Shown here: one piece after another, positions 1 to 6,463 of the stretch | Layout: each line of letters opens with the position of its first letter | How positions within the stretch are numbered: position 1 is the first letter of the stretch | Notes under the pieces: model-generated | Database searches by the model: none | Told to the model about the DNA's origin: nothing | What the model saw: only the letters and a program-made list of their open reading frames with translations | Translations under genes and position numbers: made by a program | Assembly: GCA_017556565.1 (NCBI GenBank) | Contig: JAFYMQ010000108.1 | Span: 1 to 8,289 of the forward strand | Reading direction: 5' to 3' | DNA from: Clostridia bacterium | GTDB taxonomy: Bacteria > Bacillota > Clostridia > Oscillospirales > Butyricicoccaceae | Length of the DNA: 8,289 nucleotides

Positions 1-2
1 AC

Positions 3-137
3 GGAACGAACGTCGCAAAGCTCACCGAGGACGAGGCAAGAGCTTATGCAAAGCAGTATGAGGACGCAGGTATCAAGGTATGGTCTATCGGCTCTCCTCT
101 CGGAAAGGTGAGAATAACCGCAGACTTTGAGGAGCAT
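3..137 (+). other. TIM-barrel sugar-phosphate isomerase/epimerase-like segment fused in frame to HyuA
   Basis: The translation of this stretch contains GTNVAKLTEDEA, then GIKVWSIGSPLGKVRIT and DFEEHM. From memory of COG1082-type xylose-isomerase-like barrels, the early part of those proteins reads 'GKNV..LT.EE...', then 'GIKVSSIGSPIGKI.IT.DFEPHLE', so order and spacing match closely. No HyuA protein I know has such a segment before its MQSNGG motif, where 'ER.STTVVNAY..P...RYL' is expected. The switch appears to lie within DFEEHM (about 123-140), where either family could read. It may be a true gene fusion, a recombination scar or an assembly chimera; only about 45 codons are visible. Codon choice does not separate the two parts convincingly. 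Confidence 0.6.
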
Positions 138-1511
138 ATGGCAAAGAACAACATCGGCGCAGACCTGTTCATGATGCAGTCCAACGCAGGTGTTATGACC
201 TTTGACGTTGCAAAGAGCAAGCCCGTTGCTGTTGCAGACTCCGGTCCTATCGCAGGTATCATCGCTGCTAACTATCTGTCCAAGATGATGGGCGAGAAGA
301 ACATCATCACCTTCGACATCGGCGGTACTTCCACCGACGTCGCTCTGATCCAGGACAATGTTATCAAGTTCACCACTGAGAGCCACATCGAGGGTTATCC
401 TATATCCGTTCCTTCCGTTGACCTGTCCTTCATCGGCGCAGGCGGCGGCTCTCTGGCTTATGTTGACCGCGGCGGCGCACTCAAGGTCGGTCCCCAGTCC
501 GCAGGCGCAGACCCCGGCCCTGTCTGCTACGGCAGAGGCGGCACACGTCCCACCGTTACCGACGCAAACCTTGTTACCGGTCATATCCGTCCCGAGATCT
601 TTGAGGAGAACCTGACCAACGCTCTCGAGACGACCAAGGCAGCTATCGAAGAGCATATCGCAAAGCCCATGGGCATCAGCGTTATGCAGGCTGCAGAGGG
701 TATCCTGCAGGTCATCAACTCCAACATGCTCAGATGCATCAAGCTGATCTCTGTCCAGAAGGGTTACGATCCCCGTGAGTTCGCTCTGGTCTGCTACGGC
801 GGCGGCGGCGGAATGCACGCAGGCAAGATCGCAGAAGAGCTGGAGATGGAGAAGGTCATCGTTCCTTATTCCCCCGGTACCTTCAGCGCAATGGGTCTGG
901 TTCTGTCCGACATCAAGGCTGACCACGTCCACACCAAGCTGCTTACCCGTGAGCAGGTCAATGCCGACATCATGAACGAGATCTACAATGAGCTCGACAA
1001 GCGCGGCATCCAGAGCCTTGAGGAGCAGGAGGTTCCCGAGAAGGATCGTCTGCTCGTCCGTACCTGCGATATGCGTTATTTCGGTCAGGCATTCGAGATC
1101 AGCGTTCCCATGCCCTCCGGTGAGATCACCGAGCAGGTCATCGAGGATCTGGCAGATGCATTCCACGAAATGCACCGCAAGGCATACGGCCACTGCATGA
1201 AGGAAGATCCCATCGAGTTCGTTAACTACCGTGTCAGCGCTATCGGCTCCTTTGTCAAGCCTGACGTTGTTTCCAGCGCATCTGCCGCCAAGAAGGAAAA
1301 GAAAGAGCCCCTCTACGGCACCGCTGTATTTGACGGCGTAGAGCACAATGTGCCCATCTACGACCGTGATACTCTGGTAGCAGGAGATGTTATCCAGGGT
1401 CCTGCAGTCATCGGCGAAATGGGTGCTACAGTTGTAGTTTACCCCGGTCACCATGCCGAAGTCGATAATATGCAGAACATCATCATGTACACCAACGTGA
1501 ATAAGAAGTAA
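3..1511 (+). CDS. Hydantoinase/oxoprolinase family protein, HyuA-like subunit, partial at left edge and apparently chimeric
   Basis: The frame is open from the left edge (first full codon at base 3) to TAA at 1509-1511, giving about 502 visible residues. From about base 141 it is a clear HyuA (N-methylhydantoinase A / oxoprolinase) domain of the actin-like ATPase fold: MMQSNAG (about 171-191), the phosphate-binding FDIGGTSTDV (312-341), GAGGGS (435-452), PGPVCYGRGG (513-542), KGYDPREFALVCYGGGGG (about 756-809), and a C-terminal RYFGQAFEI / GPAVIGEMGATVVV region. From QSN to the stop is about 440 residues, as in full-length relatives, so the C-terminal part is intact. The family N-terminal domain (about 200 residues with the first GGTFTD loop) is absent from the visible frame; instead residues 1-45 resemble a TIM-barrel isomerase. 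Internal starts at GTG 108 or ATG 138 (GAGGAG at 129-134, only 3 nt away) are possible but weak. With HyuB it would form an ATP-dependent cytoplasmic enzyme; substrate unknown. Family call sure; gene integrity doubtful. Confidence 0.85.
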   Translation, partial: GTNVAKLTEDEARAYAKQYEDAGIKVWSIGSPLGKVRITADFEEHMAKNNIGADLFMMQSNAGVMTFDVAKSKPVAVADSGPIAGIIAANYLSKMMGEKNIITFDIGGTSTDVALIQDNVIKFTTESHIEGYPISVPSVDLSFIGAGGGSLAYVDRGGALKVGPQSAGADPGPVCYGRGGTRPTVTDANLVTGHIRPEIFEENLTNALETTKAAIEEHIAKPMGISVMQAAEGILQVINSNMLRCIKLISVQKGYDPREFALVCYGGGGGMHAGKIAEELEMEKVIVPYSPGTFSAMGLVLSDIKADHVHTKLLTREQVNADIMNEIYNELDKRGIQSLEEQEVPEKDRLLVRTCDMRYFGQAFEISVPMPSGEITEQVIEDLADAFHEMHRKAYGHCMKEDPIEFVNYRVSAIGSFVKPDVVSSASAAKKEKKEPLYGTAVFDGVEHNVPIYDRDTLVAGDVIQGPAVIGEMGATVVVYPGHHAEVDNMQNIIMYTNVNKK

Positions 1512-1524
1512 GGAGGAGAGAATA

Positions 1525-3282
1525 ATGGCCAATTCTATTTTACTGGAAGTTGTCAATAATGCTCTGCGCAGCGTTGCCGAGCAGATGACCGTTACTATGG
1601 TTCGCAGCTCCTATTCCACCATCGTTAAGGAAATGATGGACTGCTCCTCCGCTATCTTTGATGCAAAGGGCAGAATGCTGTCTGAGGGCGCAAACGTTCC
1701 CATCCACCTCAACTGCCTGGGCCCCTGCCTCAACACCGTTCTTACCAAGTTCTTCTCCCGCGAGCAGCTCAATCCCGGTGACATCATCCTCACCAACCAT
1801 CCCTATGCAGGCGGCGAGTCTTTGGGCTCCCACCACACCAAGGACCTCATCATGATCGCTCCTATCTTCTATCAGGACAAAGAGCTGGTCGGTTTCTCGG
1901 TCACAATGCTCCACCACAAGGACGTTGGCGGCATCTGGACAGGTGACTCCTGGACAGTCGAGATCTGGCAGGAAGGCTTCCTGATGGAGCCCGTCAAGCT
2001 GTACGACAAGGGCGTACGCAACGAAGCTCTGTGGAGCGTCATCCTCAACAATACCCGTACCCCCAGAGATATGAAGGGCGACCTGATGGCTCAGATCTCC
2101 GCATGTAACATCGGTGTCAAGAACTTCTGCGCAATCGTCGACAAGTACGGCATGGACACCGTCAACGAAGTTTGCGAAGCTCTGATGGACTACTCCGAGC
2201 GTCTGACCCGTGCTGAGATCGCTGATATCGAAGACGGCGAATACACCCACGAAGAAAAGATCCTGGACGACGGCTTTGCAGGCGGCCCCTACACCATCAA
2301 GCTGACCGTACGCGTCAAGGGCGACAATATCGAGTTTGACTACACCGGCACCGATCCTCAGATCCGTGGCCCCATCAACTCTCCTCTGTCCGCAACCACT
2401 TCGGCAACCTACTACGCAATGCGCTGCATCACCGATCCCTCCATTCCTTCCAACGGCGGCTGCCAGCGCCCCATCAAGGTTATCGCTCCCGCAGGCACTC
2501 TGGTCAACTGCCAGGCTCCCAACGGCTGCTTCCAGCGTATGGTTACCGACCACATCCTTGTTGACCTGATCATGGGCGCAATGTCCAAGGCTGTTCCCAC
2601 CAAGGTTATGGCTGACTCCTGCGGCAACAACTACGACTTCTGCAACGGTACCAACCTTGAGACCCATCCCCGCGGTGGTGAAAGCACCCACCGTCAGTAC
2701 TGGGGCGAGATCGTTCCCGGCGGTCTGGGCGCAAGAGCAACCAAGGACGGCCTGTCCGTAATGTCCTGCCACGTTACCAACTGCCCCATTCCTCCTCTGG
2801 AGGCACAGGAGATCGAGGCTCCCATGATGTTCGTAGAGCGTGCTCTGCTGCCTGACTCCGAAGGCGCAGGTAAGTACCGCTCCGGCTTTGCACAGCGCAG
2901 AAAGTGGAAGCTGGTGGGCTATGACGGTCTGCTCTCCCACGTTTCTCAGAAGTCCTTCATTCCTCCTCAGGGTCTGTTCGGCGGCGAACCCGGACGCTGC
3001 AGCCAGTGGATCATCAACGAAGGTCTGCCTAATGAGCGCGTTCTTGAGTACTCCATGGGTGACGTTATCCCCCTCGAGTACGGCGACACCGTTACCTGCC
3101 TGACCGCATCCGGCGGCGGCTACGGCGATCCCTTTGAGCGTGATGTTGAGCTGGTTCTGGAAGACGTAACCCTCGGTCTTGTTTCTGTCGAGCGCGCTAA
3201 GAATGTCTACGGCGTAGTTATCGACGCAAAGACCCTCACAGTCGACGAAGCAGCCACCAAGGCTCTTCGCGCATCCAAGTAA
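1525..3282 (+). CDS. Hydantoinase B/oxoprolinase family protein (HyuB-like subunit)
   Basis: A complete 585-residue protein of the hydantoinase B family, the partner of HyuA-type subunits in N-methylhydantoinase, oxoprolinase and acetone/acetophenone carboxylase-like enzymes. ATG 1525 is supported by AAGGAGG at 1510-1516, which overlaps the hyuA stop and sits 8 nt away, so the two genes are an operon and probably translationally linked. Family landmarks are DCSSAIFDAKG (residues 39-49), NHPYAGG (91-97) followed by HH and D107, HHKDVGG (130-136), a long glycine-rich central region, and GGGYGDPFER (530-539) near the C-terminus. Length is usual for the family. No signal peptide or membrane segment, so cytoplasmic. 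Codons are strongly biased (CTG, ACC, GGC, CGT/CGC), suggesting good expression. The substrate cannot be told from sequence. No frameshift or missing block was seen. Confidence 0.93.
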   Translation: MANSILLEVVNNALRSVAEQMTVTMVRSSYSTIVKEMMDCSSAIFDAKGRMLSEGANVPIHLNCLGPCLNTVLTKFFSREQLNPGDIILTNHPYAGGESLGSHHTKDLIMIAPIFYQDKELVGFSVTMLHHKDVGGIWTGDSWTVEIWQEGFLMEPVKLYDKGVRNEALWSVILNNTRTPRDMKGDLMAQISACNIGVKNFCAIVDKYGMDTVNEVCEALMDYSERLTRAEIADIEDGEYTHEEKILDDGFAGGPYTIKLTVRVKGDNIEFDYTGTDPQIRGPINSPLSATTSATYYAMRCITDPSIPSNGGCQRPIKVIAPAGTLVNCQAPNGCFQRMVTDHILVDLIMGAMSKAVPTKVMADSCGNNYDFCNGTNLETHPRGGESTHRQYWGEIVPGGLGARATKDGLSVMSCHVTNCPIPPLEAQEIEAPMMFVERALLPDSEGAGKYRSGFAQRRKWKLVGYDGLLSHVSQKSFIPPQGLFGGEPGRCSQWIINEGLPNERVLEYSMGDVIPLEYGDTVTCLTASGGGYGDPFERDVELVLEDVTLGLVSVERAKNVYGVVIDAKTLTVDEAATKALRASK

Positions 3283-3294
3283 ACAGCAAAAATC

Positions 3295-3327
3295 AAATCG
3301 GCAGGGAAGACTCCCTGCCGATTTTTT
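3295..3327 (+). terminator. Strong intrinsic terminator of hyuAB, probably bidirectional
   Basis: A perfect 13-bp stem (3295-3307 paired with 3312-3324, core CGGCAGGGA/TCCCTGCCG) with loop AGAC is followed by T6 at 3322-3327. It lies 12 nt after the hyuB stop. On the minus strand the same stem is followed by GATTTTTG, so it can also stop the convergent M50 gene ending at 3388. Confidence 0.93.
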
Positions 3328-3387
3328 ATCGCTCATATTAAATTAACCGTTATATATATGCAGCTGCAGATTATCTTATATATTGCC

Positions 3388-4518
3388 TTACTCGTCGCAG
3401 GTTTCGGCCTTGAGTGCAGCCACGTCCATCAGCACCCGCTCGGAGTGTATGTCGCTCTGATAGGGGTAGGAGACGGCAATTTTCTCAAACATAGCCTTCA
3501 AGCTCTCTGCCTTTACAGTATCTTTATCTCCAAGCAGAGCCAGCGCATACTCTGTACGCATTACAGAGGGGAAGGTCTTCATGGTCTTCATAAACTTGCC
3601 CTGCTCTTTGTCCAGCATGTTCTCTATGACAGCGGGCCTGTTCTGATGTATCAGCTCGATATATATGCGGTCACAGATCATCAGTCTGCGGTGTATGCCG
3701 ACTATTCCGCTGTCTATAGTGAGCAGATGCTCCATCAGCTTGTCTGCATCAATGTATCTGCTCTGGTCCATCAGTCGGTTGGCTGCAAACACACCGATGG
3801 CAGCCACCATACTGTTTTTCATGGCATCATCAGAGGGGAGGGCAAACCACTCCTCGGGCATATCGCGCAGCCGCACACCGAGAGAGGTCTGCTGATTGAC
3901 CTTCATCTGCACCCAGAATGCCCGCAGTGCCTGAGGATCCTTGCCCAGCGAAAATGCATTATAGCCGTCGTTGTCGACCTCGCCCATGTGCATGGGGACG
4001 CCGTTCATCACCGCCAATGCAAAGCCGATCACGGCAAATATCATCAAAACAGCCGCAGCAATGGGGTACCGGGGCAGTGCAAGACTCAGCGCAAGGAACA
4101 GACAGCCGAACACAATGTTCATTATCGAGCCGCCAAGATTGTACAGAAACACCGGCAGCCTGCCGTCAACCATGTCGGGGGGCGACATCAGGCATTGACC
4201 GCCTGTGCCTGCAATGGTCAGCCTTTTCAGCTTGAGCCTGCCCTCGTCGCGGATAAGCATAAATGACAGTATGCGGAAGGAGCCGAACTTATATCCGCTT
4301 ATAAGTCCGAACACAAGATGCCCGAACTCGTGCATTATAAGCTGCATCAGTATAGCCGCATACATAGCGATAAACAGTATAACAAGCGATATCAGCGGTC
4401 TTTCGGGTACGGCACGGTTGATATACTTCACCATCAGCACGCCGCACACAGCGCCGATCATCGCAAAAAACGCCATAGGCAGGTATTTTTTCAGAGAGGT
4501 GTTCTTGTTCTTTTTCAT
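3388..4518 (-). CDS. M50-family (site-2-protease-like) membrane metallopeptidase
   Basis: A 376-residue protein when started at ATG 4518, chosen because GGAG at 4528-4525 lies 6 nt upstream. In-frame TTG 4554 and ATG 4530 lack such a site. Membrane segments are likely near residues 13-33, 43-62, 123-148 and 152-172. The zinc motif HEFGH (63-67) sits at the end of the second segment, as in S2P-type intramembrane proteases. A conserved-looking GGQCLMSPP (106-114), YNLGG (126-130) and NGVPM...DNDG (172-185) would correspond to the membrane-proximal loop and the second catalytic motif (usually LDG; here NDG). The remaining ~190 residues look soluble and cytoplasmic. It may cleave a membrane-bound substrate; a candidate is the neighbouring membrane protein ending 28 nt upstream in the same operon (inference). 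M50 assignment is good; the substrate is unknown. Confidence 0.8.
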   Translation of the reverse strand: MKKNKNTSLKKYLPMAFFAMIGAVCGVLMVKYINRAVPERPLISLVILFIAMYAAILMQLIMHEFGHLVFGLISGYKFGSFRILSFMLIRDEGRLKLKRLTIAGTGGQCLMSPPDMVDGRLPVFLYNLGGSIMNIVFGCLFLALSLALPRYPIAAAVLMIFAVIGFALAVMNGVPMHMGEVDNDGYNAFSLGKDPQALRAFWVQMKVNQQTSLGVRLRDMPEEWFALPSDDAMKNSMVAAIGVFAANRLMDQSRYIDADKLMEHLLTIDSGIVGIHRRLMICDRIYIELIHQNRPAVIENMLDKEQGKFMKTMKTFPSVMRTEYALALLGDKDTVKAESLKAMFEKIAVSYPYQSDIHSERVLMDVAALKAETCDE

Positions 4519-4524
4519 ATTTTG

Positions 4525-4528
4525 CTCC
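4525..4528 (-). promoter_or_regulatory. Ribosome binding site deciding the M50 start
   Basis: GGAG on the minus strand, six bases before ATG 4518. The longer in-frame alternatives at 4530 and 4554 have no Shine-Dalgarno match at a fitting distance. Confidence 0.65.
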
Positions 4529-4546
4529 ATGTAGATCGTTATTGTA

Positions 4547-5314
4547 TCATGCAACCAATTGCAGGCCGTAGATAAGAAATGCGATGGGAATAACCGTCAG
4601 CATAGTCCACAGTATATATCTGCCCATTATCTCAAAATCCGAAGGCTCTGCATCCTCAGGGTTGTTGATTTGGAATGATAAATTAAACCTGAATATCTCG
4701 TCAATAAACAGTATGCTGATGGTATTCAGTGCAAATAAAAATATGGATCCCAAAAGTATGAGCATGCTGCCTTTGTGTGTCAGCTCGGGATTGCGGGTCA
4801 GCGCAATAATGGTGTATATATTGGGCTCTGCGGTATCCTTGTTGCTTGTGTATTGCGGGCGGTTTCCGATGTCTACGCTCATATGACCGAGATTTTTATC
4901 GCCGTCTTCGTCATACAGATACCAATACCCTTTGCTTAATTGCCAAAAACCGCCGCGGAATACGATTCTCTCACCGCATCGCACCTCTATGCCGGTCATA
5001 GAGCTTGCGTTCTGGTGATTTTTGGGCACTGCGGAAGGATCCTTGACGATAATGTAAGGCCCGTAGAGCGTATCACCATAGTAAAACTCTACAGTATCTT
5101 TGCCGGTCACGACAAATCTCGAATCTGTTCTGTCAAGCTTGCCCGAATAGACCGTGCTGCCGTTTATGACTTCGGGTACGAATATCTGCCCATTATACAA
5201 AAAACCGACTCTCGCCACAGTCTTGGGATAAATAATAGAAAAAACGATCACCGCAACTATCATAATAATCAAAAGTGCTTTTTGATAGATGTTTAAGTTT
5301 TTGATACGTTCCAC
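4547..5314 (-). CDS. Unrecognised membrane protein with large extracytoplasmic domain
   Basis: A 255-residue protein that I cannot place in a named family. It starts at GTG 5314, supported by AAAGGGG at 5328-5322, 7 nt upstream, and ends with TGA at 4549-4547. Residues 12-29 form an N-terminal membrane anchor after a short basic start. Residues 31-180 form a probable outside domain rich in beta-type patterns (VEFYYGDTLYGPYIIV at 75-90, IVFRGGFW at 117-124, GYWYLYDEDGD at 129-139). Two further membrane segments lie near 183-204 and 232-251, joined by an acidic loop (NPEDAEPSDFE). It is the first gene of an operon with the M50 peptidase, 28 nt apart, and has its own promoter. It could be the substrate, sensor or partner of the peptidase (inference only). 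No catalytic motif seen. Confidence 0.75.
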   Translation of the reverse strand: MERIKNLNIYQKALLIIMIVAVIVFSIIYPKTVARVGFLYNGQIFVPEVINGSTVYSGKLDRTDSRFVVTGKDTVEFYYGDTLYGPYIIVKDPSAVPKNHQNASSMTGIEVRCGERIVFRGGFWQLSKGYWYLYDEDGDKNLGHMSVDIGNRPQYTSNKDTAEPNIYTIIALTRNPELTHKGSMLILLGSIFLFALNTISILFIDEIFRFNLSFQINNPEDAEPSDFEIMGRYILWTMLTVIPIAFLIYGLQLVA

Positions 5315-5347
5315 AATTTTACCCCTTTCGATTCGTTGTATATTTAT

Positions 5348-5376
5348 ATAGTACCAAAATCCCGCCTATATTTCAA
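5348..5376 (-). promoter_or_regulatory. Promoter of the membrane protein/M50 operon
   Basis: On the minus strand, TTGAAA (5376-5371; 5/6 to TTGACA), a 17-nt spacer, then TACTAT (5353-5348; 4/6 to TATAAT). It ends 33 nt before the GTG start at 5314, leaving a short leader containing the ribosome binding site. Confidence 0.65.
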
Positions 5377-5380
5377 GTAC

Positions 5381-5412
5381 CGCAAAAAAGCGCCTACACG
5401 CAAAAAAGCGCC
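5381..5412. repeat. Tandem pair of a 14-base repeat
   Basis: CGCAAAAAAGCGCC occurs at 5381-5394 and again at 5399-5412 (period 18). Each copy contains CGC-A6-GCG, which reads as GCG-T6-CGC on the minus strand. They lie between the end of the LysR gene and the next operon's promoter, and may be a doubled terminator U-tract. Confidence 0.8.
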
Positions 5413-5447
5413 GCCCAAGCAGCCTGCCATAGCAGACCGCTCTGCGC
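5402..5447 (-). terminator. Probable terminator of the LysR gene
   Basis: On the minus strand an 11-bp stem with some G-U pairs (5442-5432 with 5427-5417, loop TATG) is enclosed by GCGC (5447-5444) pairing with GCGC (5411-5408), which is directly followed by T6 (5407-5402). The interior loop makes it imperfect, but position and T-run fit a terminator just after the stop at 5458. Confidence 0.5.
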
Positions 5448-5457
5448 GTTGTGTTTT

Positions 5458-6354
5458 TTATTGCACGACAGATTTTTCACCTTCTGTGATTATTTCCACC
5501 AGTTTTTTCAGGGCGGGGGACAGCCATTTGTTCTTGCGTACCAGTACCTGACTGTATGAAAACTGCGCGGGCATCTGTACATTGACTGCGGCAAGATGCT
5601 CTGTGTGCAGGTTTTTGTTTACGGCGCTTTGGTAGAGGAATGTCACCGAGCAGTCGTCTTTGAGGAATGCCGATATAGCGCCGATGTTGTTTATCATTAC
5701 GGTGTCTTTTATCTCGCCGCCCACAGTTGCGGCAAGCCGACGCAGAGTGGTGTGACAGTTGCCCATAGGCGCAGGAATAACAAAGGGATACCGGAACACC
5801 TCAGAGAGTGTAACGTCGCCCCCGTGCGCCAGCGGATGACGGCTGCTTGCCAAAAACACCATAGGCTCCTCACGCTTGTGCAGACACTCAAGCATAGGAT
5901 CGGTGTTGACAATATCGGTGATATATATCAAATCGAGCTTGTTTTGCCGCAGCATTTCCCGCAGCTGATCAGCTTCGCCTATCTCCAGCTCAAGATGCAC
6001 CTTTTTGTAGCTTTGTTTGAACCGGGATACAACGTCCAGCATGGTACAGAACATCAGCGACTCCAGAGCGCCTATCCGCAATGTTATCTCGCTGTTTTCG
6101 GTCTGCTCGCCCATTTGGGACATTTTTTGGCGGATATGCATCATCTGGGATGCGTAGTCCAAAAACTCGCCGCCAAGCTCGGTAAGATGATTCTTCCTGC
6201 CGATGCGCTCAAACAGCGCACAGCCAAGCTCCTGCTCAAGCGCCTGAATATGTGCGGTCACCGTAGATGGGGCGTATTGCAGCTCCTGCGCCGCTTTGGC
6301 AAAGCTGCCCGTCTCCACTATCCGCAAAAAAGTCTGTACGTAGGTTATATCCAT
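5458..6354 (-). CDS. LysR-family transcriptional regulator
   Basis: A 298-residue protein of normal LysR length. Residues 1-62 are the winged helix-turn-helix (TFLRIVETGSFAKAAQEL, then STVTAHIQALEQELGCALFER), and residues about 90-290 are the periplasmic-binding-protein-like effector domain. ATG 6354 has GGTGA at 6365-6361, 6 nt upstream. It is divergent from the OCD-family gene across 109 nt, the classic arrangement in which a LysR protein controls its divergent neighbour and itself. The shared intergenic dyad (6408-6425) is a candidate binding site. The effector is unknown; by context it may be an amino acid or amine metabolite (inference). A DNA-binding cytoplasmic protein; no defect seen. 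Confidence 0.93.
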   Translation of the reverse strand: MDITYVQTFLRIVETGSFAKAAQELQYAPSTVTAHIQALEQELGCALFERIGRKNHLTELGGEFLDYASQMMHIRQKMSQMGEQTENSEITLRIGALESLMFCTMLDVVSRFKQSYKKVHLELEIGEADQLREMLRQNKLDLIYITDIVNTDPMLECLHKREEPMVFLASSRHPLAHGGDVTLSEVFRYPFVIPAPMGNCHTTLRRLAATVGGEIKDTVMINNIGAISAFLKDDCSVTFLYQSAVNKNLHTEHLAAVNVQMPAQFSYSQVLVRKNKWLSPALKKLVEIITEGEKSVVQ

Positions 6355-6396
6355 AATCGTTCACCATTCCCGAATTGATTGTTCGTTCTATTCCGA

Positions 6397-6425
6397 TTTA
6401 CAAAAATATTATAGGACATTATAAT
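6397..6425 (+). promoter_or_regulatory. Promoter of the OCD-family gene
   Basis: TTTACA (6397-6402; 5/6 to consensus), 17-nt spacer, then a perfect TATAAT (6420-6425). It lies 38 nt before ATG 6464, and its -10 box is the right half of the dyad at 6408-6425. Confidence 0.75.
6408..6425. promoter_or_regulatory. Candidate LysR operator: dyad spanning both -10 boxes
   Basis: ATTATAGGACATTATAAT has perfect 6-bp inverted arms around GGACAT and contains a T-N11-A pattern (T6409, A6421) typical of LysR-family sites. The arms are also the -10 boxes of the two divergent promoters, so binding here would most simply repress both. The AT-rich arms could arise just from two facing -10 boxes. Confidence 0.45.
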
Positions 6426-6436
6426 CATAATTGCAA
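6408..6436 (-). promoter_or_regulatory. Promoter of the LysR gene
   Basis: On the minus strand, TTGCAA (6436-6431; 4/6), a 17-nt spacer, then a perfect TATAAT (6413-6408). It overlaps and faces the OCD-gene promoter, so the two are likely to compete or be controlled together. Confidence 0.6.
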
Positions 6437-6463
6437 GCAACACGCAGAAAGGAAATTATCTAT

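Noticed and set aside
1540..3336. A 598-codon open frame on the minus strand opposite hyuB
   Set aside because: hyuB itself is an unmistakable conserved protein with a strong ribosome binding site. The antisense frame is open because of hyuB's biased codon use, its translation resembles no family, and it runs through the terminator hairpin.
3358..4266. A 302-codon plus-strand frame opposite the M50 gene
   Set aside because: Its His/Gln/Cys-rich composition is that of an antisense shadow, it has no ribosome binding site, and the minus-strand frame encodes HEFGH and membrane segments.
5596..6378. A 260-codon plus-strand frame opposite the LysR gene
   Set aside because: The minus strand encodes a complete LysR protein; this frame is compositionally an antisense shadow and extends into the divergent promoter region.
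6431..6463. An upstream TTG start for the OCD-family protein
   Set aside because: It lies essentially at the expected transcription start, overlaps the LysR -35 box and has no ribosome binding site; ATG 6464 does, and family members begin at MSLDF-like sequences.
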